A stretch of 64,000 nt of DNA from Priestia megaterium NBRC 15308 = ATCC 14581 (GCF_000832985.1 NZ_CP009920.1:4458501-4522500), one strand, 5' to 3'; positions 9,010 through 17,359 are shown, counted from the stretch's first letter. Notes: generated by a model from the sequence alone, not told the origin. Made by a program: numbers and translations.

Positions 9010-9399
9010 ATGTTCGATTTAGATATTCGTAGTCGCAAGCCGATATACGAGCAATTAGTAGATAAATTGAAAGAGCTTATTATTCATGAAGTCTTTAAGG
9101 CCGATCAAAAGCTTCCATCTGTTCGGCTGTTAGCAAAAGAATTAACGATTAATCCAAATACAATTCAAAAAGCGTATCGTGAACTAGAACATCAGAATTA
9201 TATTTATTCAGTTCCAGGCAAAGGAAGTTTTGTAACGCCTCAAGTTGATACACTAAATAACGAGAAGGTGAAAAAGATGAAAGAAGAATTAGTGAAACTG
9301 TTGGCAGAAGCTATGTATTTAGGGATGGATAAAGATGAAATTCTATCACTTATTTCACAGGCTGAAAAAGCAGTAAAAGGAGGAAGCGATAGTGATTGA
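9010..9399 (+). CDS. GntR-family regulator, YtrA type
   Basis: 129-residue repressor. The N-terminal winged HTH (residues 8-75: PIYEQLVDKLKELI and LTINPNTIQKAYRELE) is of GntR type. The short helical tail of about 50 residues defines the YtrA subfamily, which lacks a large ligand domain. These usually control adjacent ABC transporter genes. That fits here: the ATPase gene starts eight bases before this gene ends. AGGGAGG precedes the ATG. An inverted repeat on the promoter is a ready operator. Confidence 0.9.
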   Translation: MFDLDIRSRKPIYEQLVDKLKELIIHEVFKADQKLPSVRLLAKELTINPNTIQKAYRELEHQNYIYSVPGKGSFVTPQVDTLNNEKVKKMKEELVKLLAEAMYLGMDKDEILSLISQAEKAVKGGSDSD

Positions 9400-10291
9400 A
9401 CTGAAGGCGATAAAAAAAGAGTTTGAAGAAATGGAAGCTCTAAGAGACGTCACGCTTTCTATAAAAAAAGGATCTATTTACGGACTGCTTGGCTCGAACG
9501 GGGCAGGGAAAACAACGCTATTAAAAATCATTGCAGGTATTTACAAGCAAGATCACGGGAAAATCGCAATAGACGGCGAGGAAGTATTTGAAAACGTTGG
9601 CTTAAAAGAACGTCTTATTTTTATGCCGGATTCTCTTTATTTTTTCCCTCAAACAACGATTAAGCAATTAGCGTCTTTTTATAGAAGCGTCTATCCGACT
9701 TGGAACGAAGAGCGGTTTCAAAAATTAAAAGAAGCTTTCCCAATTCAATTACATAAAAAGGTACACAGAATGTCCAAGGGAATGCAGCGTCAAGTAGGTT
9801 TTTGGTTAGCGATGTCTGCTATGCCTGATGTACTTATCTTAGATGAGCCGCTCGATGGGTTAGATGCGGTAATGCGTCAAAAAATTAAAAACCTTCTTGT
9901 CCAAGACGTGGCAGAACGGGAAATGACGATTTTAATTTCATCACATAACTTACGAGAAGTGGAAGATCTTTGTGATCATGTAGGCATCTTGCATCACGGT
10001 CAATTATTAATTGAAAAAGAACTGGATGATTTAAAATCAGACGTGCACAAAATTCAAGTTGCATTTGAAGGAGATGTGCCGCTAGCGCTTTATGACACGC
10101 TGGACATTTTATATCAAGAAAAACGAGGAAGCGTCTTGCTTTGTATTGTTCGAGGAAAAGAAAATCACTTAGTCAACAAAGTTCGATCGTATAAGCCTTT
10201 AATTTTTGACATCTTGCCACTTACGCTGGAAGAAATCTTTATTTATGAAATGGGGGATGTGGGTTATGCAATCGAAAACATCATCGTTTAA
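9392..10291 (+). CDS. ABC transporter ATP-binding protein
   Basis: 299-residue ATPase with Walker A (GSNGAGKTT, about 34-42), signature MSKGMQRQVG (about 127-136), Walker B/D-loop LILDEPLDGLD (about 148-158) and the switch His in SSH. The C-terminal extension of about 85 residues is typical of YtrB-like export ATPases. The GTG start has AGGAGGAAG upstream and overlaps the GntR gene, so translation is coupled. It pairs with the permease that follows. Confidence 0.92.
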   Translation: MIELKAIKKEFEEMEALRDVTLSIKKGSIYGLLGSNGAGKTTLLKIIAGIYKQDHGKIAIDGEEVFENVGLKERLIFMPDSLYFFPQTTIKQLASFYRSVYPTWNEERFQKLKEAFPIQLHKKVHRMSKGMQRQVGFWLAMSAMPDVLILDEPLDGLDAVMRQKIKNLLVQDVAEREMTILISSHNLREVEDLCDHVGILHHGQLLIEKELDDLKSDVHKIQVAFEGDVPLALYDTLDILYQEKRGSVLLCIVRGKENHLVNKVRSYKPLIFDILPLTLEEIFIYEMGDVGYAIENIIV

Positions 10292-12275
10292 CCGCGGCAT
10301 GTGGATTCAATCCATGAGAAACGTGGGATGGATTGGGCTTGTCTACTTGTTAGTACTACTGTTCGCTTTGCCTTTACAACTGATTTTCACTTTTACAGGA
10401 AAGGTTGAGCCTTATATAGAGAAACCAGACACGTTATTTGACGTATTTGGCGGGCTAGAATTCGTGCTTATGTTCGTTGTACCAGTGTTACTTGGTATTT
10501 TCCTATTTCGATATATACAAACGAAGATTGCGGCTGACTATATTCATAGTTTACCAATTAAACGTTCTACGTTGTTTCATCAAAACATGCTTCTGGGCGC
10601 GTTGGTTTTAGTTGTTCCGATTTTAATTACGGGCATCGTGACTTTTGCCGTTAAAGGGGTTTTAACTGTTGAGAATGTTTATACAACAGGCGACGTTCTA
10701 AGCTGGGTCGGGTACAGTATTCTGATTAATTTATTTGTCCTAACTGGAACTGTTTTAGCCGGAATGTTCACCGGGATGTCTGTTCTGCAAGGAATCTTTT
10801 TATACGTTCTATTCCTTCTCCCGGGCGGAATTTCTTATTTAGCTATATCGAATGTAAAGTTTTACTGGTATGGCTATGCGTATGACTATTACGTGAACAA
10901 AAATGTTGACAGCCTTATCCCGTTTTTACACGTAGCGAAATTGGCAGCTCATAAAAGTTTTTCTACTAGTGTATTTGTTTATATTGGACTCATTGTCTTA
11001 TTTTACATCGTTGCTTTAATCACCTATCAAAAAAGAAGAGTAGAAGCTGCTACGCTAACCATTTCAGTTGGCTGGTTAAAACCTGTATTCGTATACGGAG
11101 TAACCGCTTGTTCACTCATGTTAGGCGGATTTTACTTTATTAGCATGAAAGGTGAATTTTCATGGATGGTCGTGGGCTATATTATTGGTTCATTAATAGG
11201 CTATACAGTTGCTCAAATTATTTTAAATAAAACGTGGCGCATCTTTACGAAATGGAAAGGGTATCTAGGGTTTGTTATAGCTGCAGCTATTGTAGGCTTT
11301 ATCATTCATTTAGACATGTTTGGCTATTCTACTAAAGTGCCGGCAGTTTCAGAGATTGAAAGTGTGTATTTCGATGAAGACATATATCGATTGACTGATA
11401 AACCTGAAAACTATGCAAAGGGAATGAATGGCTATTATGAAACGCCATATTACTATACAAGTAAAGAAACGATTAAGAGCGTTCGTCAGCTGCAAAAACA
11501 AATTACAGCATCTAAAGATAAGAAGATGGATCCTGAAAAACAAAGTGAAATAGAGGGCAGCAATGGAAAAATCGCGGTATTTGCTTACAAATTAAAAAAT
11601 GGAAAGCAAATAGTTCGAGAGTACTTTATTCCATTTTCAGATTATAAAGCTTTTTATAAAGAAATTGCGGAAACAAAAGAGTACAAAGAAAATTTCCATC
11701 CGCTTTTACGAACACAAAACACAGATAAAATTAAAAGCGTAAGTTTTTCTGTTCCAGGAAAGTCAAATTCCATTAATATTACAAATCCAGAAAAAGTGCA
11801 AGAGCTTATACACGTAGTCAAACAGTCGATGATGAACGAAACGTTTGATGAAATGTACAGCACAAAAGAAAGCTGGGCGTCAATCAATTTCATGGATGGA
11901 AAAGGACAGTATGTTCAAGAAGCATCTTGGGAGAAGTCATATAGCGAAGTAGAAGCATGGCTGAAGAAAGAGCATTTATATGAACGTGCTCGCCTTATGC
12001 CAAAGGACGTAGAAAAAACCGAAGTCTTTAAAAATTCTTCTCATCTTAAAAATGATTATCGTCTTCAAGAAGATTTTACATCTCTAACGAAGGATGAGAA
12101 ATCAATTAAAGTAAAAAACAATCAGCAGGTAGAAACACTTCTTCAACGTGCGAACTTACGAGACACGGGAGATTATCTTGTTGCTTTTTATTACAAAGAT
12201 CAAGTAGATACTCCTCAGGTTTACATGTTGAATGAAAATGAGCTGCCAAACGAACTAAAAGAAAAACTAAAATAA
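10266..12275 (+). CDS. ABC-2 type permease with large extracytoplasmic or soluble C-terminal domain
   Basis: 669 residues. The first ~385 hold roughly ten hydrophobic spans arranged like YtrC/YtrD-type permeases. The remaining ~285 are hydrophilic and lysine-rich, a composite not seen in plain ABC-2 permeases. The ATG at 10266 was chosen because GGGGGATGTGG precedes it. It overlaps the ATPase gene by 26 bases. An in-frame ATG 60 bases upstream has no ribosome site. The substrate is unknown. The context of a small-ligand-free GntR repressor suggests cell-envelope stress or antibiotic response, as for B. subtilis ytr. Confidence 0.85.
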   Translation: MQSKTSSFNRGMWIQSMRNVGWIGLVYLLVLLFALPLQLIFTFTGKVEPYIEKPDTLFDVFGGLEFVLMFVVPVLLGIFLFRYIQTKIAADYIHSLPIKRSTLFHQNMLLGALVLVVPILITGIVTFAVKGVLTVENVYTTGDVLSWVGYSILINLFVLTGTVLAGMFTGMSVLQGIFLYVLFLLPGGISYLAISNVKFYWYGYAYDYYVNKNVDSLIPFLHVAKLAAHKSFSTSVFVYIGLIVLFYIVALITYQKRRVEAATLTISVGWLKPVFVYGVTACSLMLGGFYFISMKGEFSWMVVGYIIGSLIGYTVAQIILNKTWRIFTKWKGYLGFVIAAAIVGFIIHLDMFGYSTKVPAVSEIESVYFDEDIYRLTDKPENYAKGMNGYYETPYYYTSKETIKSVRQLQKQITASKDKKMDPEKQSEIEGSNGKIAVFAYKLKNGKQIVREYFIPFSDYKAFYKEIAETKEYKENFHPLLRTQNTDKIKSVSFSVPGKSNSINITNPEKVQELIHVVKQSMMNETFDEMYSTKESWASINFMDGKGQYVQEASWEKSYSEVEAWLKKEHLYERARLMPKDVEKTEVFKNSSHLKNDYRLQEDFTSLTKDEKSIKVKNNQQVETLLQRANLRDTGDYLVAFYYKDQVDTPQVYMLNENELPNELKEKLK

Positions 12276-12291
12276 CAAGGGAGAACTTATT

Positions 12292-12771
12292 ATGTGCGGC
12301 GAGGAATTACAAGATTATTTGAATCAGGTGCTGGCTTATTTATTGAAAAATGGCGTGAATAGACAAGACGCCGAAGATATTACGCAAGAAGTAGCATTAA
12401 AATATTTAGAAAAACAAGAAATGGTCGATCCTGAAAAAATAAAAGCTTGGATGTTTCGCGTCGCATTAAATAAACGGTGTGATTTAGGAAGGCGTAAAAT
12501 AGTGAAAGACCGCTATACGTCTTCTTACAAAGAAGAGCCCGTTATGTATACGCCTATTCAGCAGGTGCTTAGAAATGAAGAAGTGGCTGAATGTCAGGCA
12601 ATTTTAAATAAATTGAATCCTAAGTATCGCAATTTGCTTCTATTAAAATATGGATTTGGATTTAAATATGAAGAAATTGCCGAGTTATTAAATATGCAGA
12701 TGACTACGTTAAAATCAGCTCTTTACCGCGCGCGCAAATACTTTGTAAAGGGATATAATGAAGTCATTTAA
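12292..12771 (+). CDS. ECF-type RNA polymerase sigma factor
   Basis: 159-residue sigma-70 family protein. Region 2 is at residues about 5-75 (NRQDAEDITQEVALKYLEK, AWMFRVALNKRCDLGRR) and region 4 at about 95-155 (LNPKYRNLLLLKYGFGFKYEEIAELLNMQMTTLKSALYRARKYF). No zinc motif and no anti-sigma gene lies next to it, which is unusual for an ECF factor. It is the last gene of the GntR operon, 16 bases after the permease, with AAGGGAG upstream. Control may be purely transcriptional through the GntR repressor. That is inference. Confidence 0.9.
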   Translation: MCGEELQDYLNQVLAYLLKNGVNRQDAEDITQEVALKYLEKQEMVDPEKIKAWMFRVALNKRCDLGRRKIVKDRYTSSYKEEPVMYTPIQQVLRNEEVAECQAILNKLNPKYRNLLLLKYGFGFKYEEIAELLNMQMTTLKSALYRARKYFVKGYNEVI

Positions 12772-12778
12772 TATAAAT

Positions 12779-12835
12779 GAAACAGCAGCAGTTTGTGTAA
12801 AAAGTTCTTTTTCACAAACTACTGCTGTTTTTTTC
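12779..12835. terminator. Strong terminator after the sigma-factor gene, overlapping the dedA-like 3' end
   Basis: A 17-base stem with one mismatch (AACAGCAG...GTTTGTG against CACAAACT...CTGCTGTT) is followed by seven T. The right arm contains the stop codon and the last two glutamine codons of the convergent DedA gene. Confidence 0.88.
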
Positions 12836-13397
12836 GTATTTTTCTTCTTTGGACGGCATAGATAATCAAACTGATCGCACAAAAAGCTAAAGTGATCTCA
12901 ATGACGTCAGTATAAGAAGAGGTTGTATTAAAAAAGGAACCGAAAATAAATAAAGCGAGCGTCCAAATAAAACCGAAGGAAAACGAGACTTTAATATAAT
13001 GCCGATGCTTCATTCCGCTTGCCCCGAGAAAAAAAGGCATCACATGTCGCATTCCTGGTAAAAAATAGCTTGCGATGATGGCATGAGATCCATATTCTTG
13101 AATCGTTCGCTCGACTTTCATCACATTTTTTTCCCATCGCGGGCGTTTTAATAGCGCAAGCGCCTGAGTTGAAAAAAGACTGGCTATCAAAAACTTAAGA
13201 TATAAGCTAATCATCATGCCGCTGTAGGTAAGTATAAAAGCTGGAATATACTGAACGGACGGAGATGTAGCCTGACTGCCCGCAAGCATAATATATACCG
13301 GGTCAGGAATAGGAGTAAGGTTGGCTCCGACTAAAATGATAAAAAAGAAATATCCGTAGCCTAATTGGTTAATGGCTCCGATAAGCTGATCAATCAC
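12819..13397 (-). CDS. DedA/SNARE-associated membrane protein
   Basis: 192-residue integral membrane protein. The DedA pattern GANLTPIPDPVYIMLAG (about 24-40) and the conserved arginine-glycine loop YFLPGMRHVMPFFLGASGM (about 112-130) are visible, with four to five spans. DedA proteins act in lipid-carrier or phospholipid scrambling. The GTG start at 13397 has an excellent AAAGGAGG. Its last codons lie in the terminator stem of the convergent sigma-factor operon. Confidence 0.82.
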   Translation of the reverse strand: MIDQLIGAINQLGYGYFFFIILVGANLTPIPDPVYIMLAGSQATSPSVQYIPAFILTYSGMMISLYLKFLIASLFSTQALALLKRPRWEKNVMKVERTIQEYGSHAIIASYFLPGMRHVMPFFLGASGMKHRHYIKVSFSFGFIWTLALFIFGSFFNTTSSYTDVIEITLAFCAISLIIYAVQRRKIRKKQQ

Positions 13398-13510
13398 GTT
13401 TTCTTCCTCCTTTCTTCATTAGAATACGAGAGAGTGACACACAGTGTTCGCTCAAAATAAAAATAAAGTATAGGTACGCACAACTTAGAAAAAAAGAGTT
13501 ATAATAAATA

Positions 13511-13524
13511 AGAATGTACGTTCT
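13511..13524. promoter_or_regulatory. Possible LexA (SOS) box upstream of dinB
   Basis: AGAATGTACGTTCT matches the Gram-positive SOS consensus CGAACRNRYGTTYC at 11 of 14 positions. It lies just downstream of a TATAAT (13500-13505), where a repressor would block initiation. The -35 box is weak. Confidence 0.45.
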
Positions 13525-13561
13525 TCTTTTGGGGATTAATTATACAGAAAGAGGTGATAGT

Positions 13562-14770
13562 ATGAAAATGATGTACCCTAAAAACGGCAAAGTTATTCTT
13601 CATATTGATGCCAATGCTTTTTATGCATCTGTTGAAACCGCACATGATCATACGCTCAAAGATAAGCCTCTTGCTATTGCTGGCAATCCAAAGGAACGAA
13701 GAGGAATTGTTGTAACCTGTAACTATATTGCTCGTAACCGCGGAGTATATGCGCCAATGCCTCTTTGGGAAGCGAAAAGAAAATGCCCTGAGCTGGTTGT
13801 TATAAAACCTAATTTTCCATTATATCGCCAAGTGTCCAAAAACATGTTTGATTATTTAGTAACCATTTCACCTCTTTTAGAGCCTGCTTCCATTGATGAA
13901 GGCTATTTGGATATTACAAATTGTGCTGAATTAGGCTCTCCTCTTGACATAGCAAAGTCCATTCAGCAGCATTTAATACAGACGCTGCAAATTCCTGTGT
14001 CAATTGGAATCGCGCCGAATAAATTTTTAGCCAAAACGGCAAGTGATATGCAAAAACCTTTAGGGATTACCGTCCTTCGAAAAAGAGATGTCCAAACAGT
14101 TCTTTGGCCAAAAGCCGTAGAGGAAATGCACGGAATCGGTAAAAAAACAGCTGAGAAGCTAAATGCGATTAAGATCGTGACCATCGGTGATCTAGCAAAA
14201 GCCGCTCCCGGTCTTCTTAAACAAACTCTCGGAGTAAAAGGAGAAGTTATGAAAGAACGAGCATGGGGCCAAGATGATCGACAGGTGAACCCTGATCGCC
14301 AATCACAGTTTAAATCTATTGGAAACTCTACGACGCTATCTCAAAATGCAGTAGATGAACATGAGGTTCTCCCTATTTTAAATAAACTATCGCATTCTGT
14401 AAGCTCTCGTATGAAAGCGAAAAAAGTTGTAAGCAAAACGATTCAATTAACGATACGATACAGTGATTTTAAAACCATTACTCGAAGCCAAACTATTTCA
14501 AAAGCAATTAGCGAGCCAAACGATCTTTTTCATTACAGTGCGGTATTATTTCAAAGGCACTGGAACGGAGAACCGATTCGTTTATTAGGCGTAGCTGCTC
14601 TTCAAGTGAGCCACCAGCTTCAAGAAGAAGAACAGCTGGATTTGTTTACATACGGAGAACAAGCAAAAAAAGAGCCTTTATACAAAGCGGTCGAAAGTTT
14701 GCGTGAAAAATATGGAGATAACATTATTCAAAGCGGTTTAAAAAAACAAAGAGGAAAAAAAGAGAGGTAA
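13562..14770 (+). CDS. dinB: DNA polymerase IV (Y-family translesion polymerase)
   Basis: 402 residues, normal for DinB. The catalytic acidic residues are in HIDANAFYASVE (D16) and SIDEGYLDIT (about 107-116). The thumb/HhH region is seen as HGIGKKTAEKL, the little-finger domain spans about 245-355, and QLDLF near the C-terminus is a sliding-clamp binding motif. The phrase DANAFYASVE keeps the steric-gate Phe. The start is ATG 13562 with AGAGGTGATAGT upstream. An upstream in-frame ATG at 13514 overlaps the SOS-like box. Single gene with its own terminator. DNA-damage induction is plausible but unproven. Confidence 0.92.
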   Translation: MKMMYPKNGKVILHIDANAFYASVETAHDHTLKDKPLAIAGNPKERRGIVVTCNYIARNRGVYAPMPLWEAKRKCPELVVIKPNFPLYRQVSKNMFDYLVTISPLLEPASIDEGYLDITNCAELGSPLDIAKSIQQHLIQTLQIPVSIGIAPNKFLAKTASDMQKPLGITVLRKRDVQTVLWPKAVEEMHGIGKKTAEKLNAIKIVTIGDLAKAAPGLLKQTLGVKGEVMKERAWGQDDRQVNPDRQSQFKSIGNSTTLSQNAVDEHEVLPILNKLSHSVSSRMKAKKVVSKTIQLTIRYSDFKTITRSQTISKAISEPNDLFHYSAVLFQRHWNGEPIRLLGVAALQVSHQLQEEEQLDLFTYGEQAKKEPLYKAVESLREKYGDNIIQSGLKKQRGKKER

Positions 14771-14782
14771 CTCTCTTTTTTT
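14754..14782. terminator. dinB terminator
   Basis: AAAAAAGAGAG/CTCTCTTTTTTT hairpin with a four-base loop. It overlaps the dinB stop codon. Confidence 0.85.
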
Positions 14783-14894
14783 GTATAAAATAGTAGGTTT
14801 ACACTCATTATAGAAGGGGAAGTACATTACTATCACGGTAATCAAAGTGATTACAAAATGAATTTGATTGCGACTTTTTTGATTGTCTGCAATG

Positions 14895-14913
14895 AAATTA
14901 CATAAAATAATTT
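14895..14913. promoter_or_regulatory. Candidate OhrR operator at the ohrA promoter
   Basis: AAATTA/TAATTT inverted repeat with a seven-base spacer, overlapping a TAAAAT -10 candidate (14903-14908). An 18-base spacer separates it from TTGATT (14879-14884). It is similar in AT-rich half-sites to the better repeat at the ohrR promoter. Confidence 0.4.
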
Positions 14914-14926
14914 ATGAGGTGATCTT

Positions 14927-15346
14927 ATGTCAGACGTACTATTTACATCTAAGGCAACAGCGGTAGGAGGCCGAGATGGTCGAGTTAAATCAGATGATGG
15001 TATTATTGATTTAACCCTTGTAAATCCTTCTCCAAATAACAAAGAAGAAGGAACAAATCCCGAGCAGCTGTTTGCAGCAGGATATTCTGCTTGTTTTGAC
15101 GGTGCTTTAAATTTAATCGCTAAGAAACAAAAAAAAGACATTGATTCGTCTATTACTGCAGAGGTAAGTCTACTAAAAGACCACACTGACGATGGCTTTA
15201 AAATTGGAGTGGTGTTAAACGCTCATATTAAAGGCGTTTCACAAGAAGTAGCTGAGAAGCTAGTAGAAGATGCACATCAATTCTGCCCGTATTCTAAAGC
15301 AACGCGTGGGAATGTTAACGTAACGTTAAATACAACGGCTGAGTAA
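14927..15346 (+). CDS. ohrA: Organic hydroperoxide reductase Ohr
   Basis: 139-residue OsmC-superfamily thiol peroxidase that reduces organic and lipid hydroperoxides. The catalytic pair is C56 in YSACFDGAL and C120 in FCPYSKATRGN. The active-site arginine lies in VGGRDGRV (R16 or R19), and NPEQLFAAGY is the usual Ohr signature. GAGGTGAT precedes the ATG. It is convergent with ohrR, the peroxide-sensing repressor of this enzyme family, and shares a terminator with it. Confidence 0.95.
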   Translation: MSDVLFTSKATAVGGRDGRVKSDDGIIDLTLVNPSPNNKEEGTNPEQLFAAGYSACFDGALNLIAKKQKKDIDSSITAEVSLLKDHTDDGFKIGVVLNAHIKGVSQEVAEKLVEDAHQFCPYSKATRGNVNVTLNTTAE

Positions 15347-15348
15347 AT

Positions 15349-15388
15349 AAAAAGCGCCTGGATTTTTCTTAAATCCAGGCGCTTTTTT
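15349..15388. terminator. Bidirectional terminator between ohrA and ohrR
   Basis: Stem AAAAGCGCCTGGAT / ATCCAGGCGCTTTT with T-runs on the right and A-runs on the left. Confidence 0.9.
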
Positions 15389-15407
15389 ATGTTCAATTTT
15401 ATATGGT

Positions 15408-15857
15408 CTATTTTTGATTGTACGTATGCAGCGATTGCAATAACTCCTGCAGCGTTTCTTTCAGCTTTTCTAATTCTTCTTGCGACTTATTCGTCATACT
15501 AAAAACTTCTTCTGGAATATGACAAGCTTTATCACGTAATTTTTTTCCTTTTTCGGTTAAACTAATAAAAACAACGCGTTCATCTTCATGAGAACGCTGA
15601 CGAATCACTAATTCTTGATCCTGCATTCTTTTTAGCATAGGAGTAAGGGTGCCTGAATCCAAATACAGAAGTTCGCCCATTTTTTTTACGCTGAGTGTTT
15701 CATGTTCCCATAAAACAAGAAGGGCTAAATACTGCGGATAGGTTACTCCTAATTTATCGAGCAGCGGCTTGTACACCTTTGTAATTTCTCGAGACGTGGC
15801 GTAAATTGAGAAACAAAGCTGATTTTCTAGCTGCAGCTGCTTATAAAGTTGTTCCAT
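15408..15857 (-). CDS. ohrR: MarR-family peroxide sensor OhrR
   Basis: 149-residue winged-HTH repressor. The reactive cysteine characteristic of OhrR is at residue 15 (ENQLCFSIY). The recognition helix region is LYLDSGTLTPMLKRMQDQ and the wing is RSHEDERVVFISLT, about residues 60-100. No second conserved Cys is present, as in one-Cys OhrR of B. subtilis. It should repress ohrA and itself. A perfect inverted repeat covers the -10 of its own promoter. Confidence 0.93.
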   Translation of the reverse strand: MEQLYKQLQLENQLCFSIYATSREITKVYKPLLDKLGVTYPQYLALLVLWEHETLSVKKMGELLYLDSGTLTPMLKRMQDQELVIRQRSHEDERVVFISLTEKGKKLRDKACHIPEEVFSMTNKSQEELEKLKETLQELLQSLHTYNQK

Positions 15858-15886
15858 TCATGTTGCCTCCAGTCTATTGCTTTTTA

Positions 15887-15919
15887 TTTAATTATACACA
15901 ATTAAATAGTGGTGTCCAA
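15887..15919 (-). promoter_or_regulatory. ohrR promoter with overlapping operator
   Basis: On the minus strand TTGGAC (15919-15914) and TATAAT (15896-15891) are 17 bases apart. The perfect inverted repeat TTTAATT-6-AATTAAA (15887-15906) contains the -10 box, so a bound repressor would block RNA polymerase. This supports autorepression by OhrR. Confidence 0.65.
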
Positions 15920-16001
15920 TAACGCCGGATGAAAAAGTAATCAAGCTGTAAATAAAAAATGGGAATTTTACATATACTAAGAAAAAAAGGGAGCTGTGCA
16001 C

Positions 16002-16211
16002 ATGTATTTTGCAAAAAAAGCCGTAGAAGAAGAAGTAGATCAAATGATGGATACGACTGTATATGCGTGTCAATCTGAATCATGTAATGGGTGGATGAGA
16101 GAAGATTTTGTTACGGTTGATTATAACTGTCCGATGTGCGGAACGGAAATGTCACAGGAAGTACGCGAGCTGCCGAAAATTAAGTACGATCACCAATTTT
16201 ATAATAAATAA
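16002..16211 (+). CDS. ydjO: YdjO-family cold-inducible zinc-ribbon protein (paralogue 1)
   Basis: 69-residue protein with two cysteine pairs, ACQSESCNGWMRED and CPMCG, forming a zinc ribbon. The CxxxxCNGWxR signature matches B. subtilis YdjO, annotated as cold-inducible. A second member lies at 31155. The ATG at 16002 is preceded by AAAGGGAG at nine bases. An in-frame GTG two codons upstream is less well placed. Followed by a compact terminator. Confidence 0.85.
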   Translation: MYFAKKAVEEEVDQMMDTTVYACQSESCNGWMREDFVTVDYNCPMCGTEMSQEVRELPKIKYDHQFYNK

Positions 16212-16239
16212 AAAAAGAAGCAACTGCTTCTTTTTTTAT
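16210..16239. terminator. Terminator after the first ydjO paralogue
   Basis: AAAAAAGAAGCA / TGCTTCTTTTTTT hairpin. Confidence 0.85.
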
Positions 16240-16309
16240 TTTTCACTAAAATTTCATTAAGCTGCGCTAGACTAAGAACCAACATACTATGAAGGTGAGG
16301 AATATCAGA

Positions 16310-16417
16310 ATGAATCAAGGGAACTTTTTGAAAGGTTTATTTTGGGGAACCTTATTTAGTATTCCTATTTGGATTTCATTGTTTGGCTGGTTCCGCATTT
16401 TATCACATCTTGCATAG
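16310..16417 (+). CDS. Small hydrophobic membrane peptide, 35 residues
   Basis: An ATG reads MNQGNFLKGLFWGTLFSIPI and continues to a TAG at 16415 for 35 residues. One long hydrophobic aromatic-rich segment is bounded by Lys8 and Arg29. The ribosome site is GAAGGTGAGG, about nine bases from the ATG. I know no specific family. The good ribosome site, clean transmembrane pattern and free intergenic location make a real small protein likely. Confidence 0.6.
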   Translation: MNQGNFLKGLFWGTLFSIPIWISLFGWFRILSHLA

Positions 16418-16502
16418 TTTCGTTTTATAAACCGTCATACGCGCCCTTATCTTTCTATTTCCGCTATAATAAAGGTGATAGAAAAAATAAGGAGCTGTTC
16501 TC

Positions 16503-17324
16503 ATGATTCAATATAAAACGGAGCAAATGACGGTTTTTGAAAGCGCGCTATTTCAAACAACATCTGCGGTGATTGAAACAAAAGACTGTGTCATTGTTGT
16601 TGATCCAACGTGGCTTCCTCACGAAATTAATGAAATTAAACAGCATGTTCAAGGGATCTTAAACCACCGCAACCTGTATGTGTTTTTTACTCACGGAGAT
16701 TTTGATCACATCATTGGATATGGGGCTTTCTTAGAATTAAATGCCACCTTTATCGGCAGCAAATTTTTAGAACAACACCCGGACAAAGAAGAAAAAGTTC
16801 AAATGATTAAGCAGTTTGATCATGACTATTATATAAAAAGATCCCATGATATTATATTCCCAGAGTTAGATATTGTTGTAACCGAAAATGAACAGCATAT
16901 TACTTTAGGTGAAACATCCATTACCTGTTATTTTGCAAAAGGTCATACAAACGATGGCCTATTTATGATTGTCGATGATTCGATATGGATTGCAGGGGAT
17001 TATTTATCGGATTTTGAATATCCGTACATATATGAAAGTGTAAACGATTACCGCGACACGCTTGCGACTGCGCGACATATTTTAGCCAAGCACCAAAATC
17101 TAACGCTAGTTCCCGGGCACGGGAAAACGACACATCACCGAGCTGAAATCCAAAGACGAGTGGAGATGGCCAGCTCTTATTTAGATGAACTGCAAGCGGC
17201 AGTGAAAGAAGACAGTAAAGAAGCGCTCGATAAGCTGAATGATAAACTGGCGTTTCCCTCTGATTTCACCGCACAATGTCATCAGAAAAACGTTGAAATT
17301 ATGAAAAGAGAATTGCTGTTATAG
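16503..17324 (+). CDS. Metallo-beta-lactamase-fold hydrolase
   Basis: 273 residues. Metal-binding motifs in order: THGDFDHI (about 63-70, a variant HxxxDH), GHTNDG (about 145-150), AGDYLSD (about 161-167) and PGHG (about 202-205). The first His of the usual HxHxDH is Gly-shifted (HGDFDH), as in several uncharacterised Bacillus members. Substrate unknown. The ATG follows AAGGAGCTGTTCTC. Probably monocistronic. Confidence 0.85.
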   Translation: MIQYKTEQMTVFESALFQTTSAVIETKDCVIVVDPTWLPHEINEIKQHVQGILNHRNLYVFFTHGDFDHIIGYGAFLELNATFIGSKFLEQHPDKEEKVQMIKQFDHDYYIKRSHDIIFPELDIVVTENEQHITLGETSITCYFAKGHTNDGLFMIVDDSIWIAGDYLSDFEYPYIYESVNDYRDTLATARHILAKHQNLTLVPGHGKTTHHRAEIQRRVEMASSYLDELQAAVKEDSKEALDKLNDKLAFPSDFTAQCHQKNVEIMKRELLL

Positions 17325-17359
17325 AAATCGAGTGTACAGTCATCCCGTCGATATTAAAA

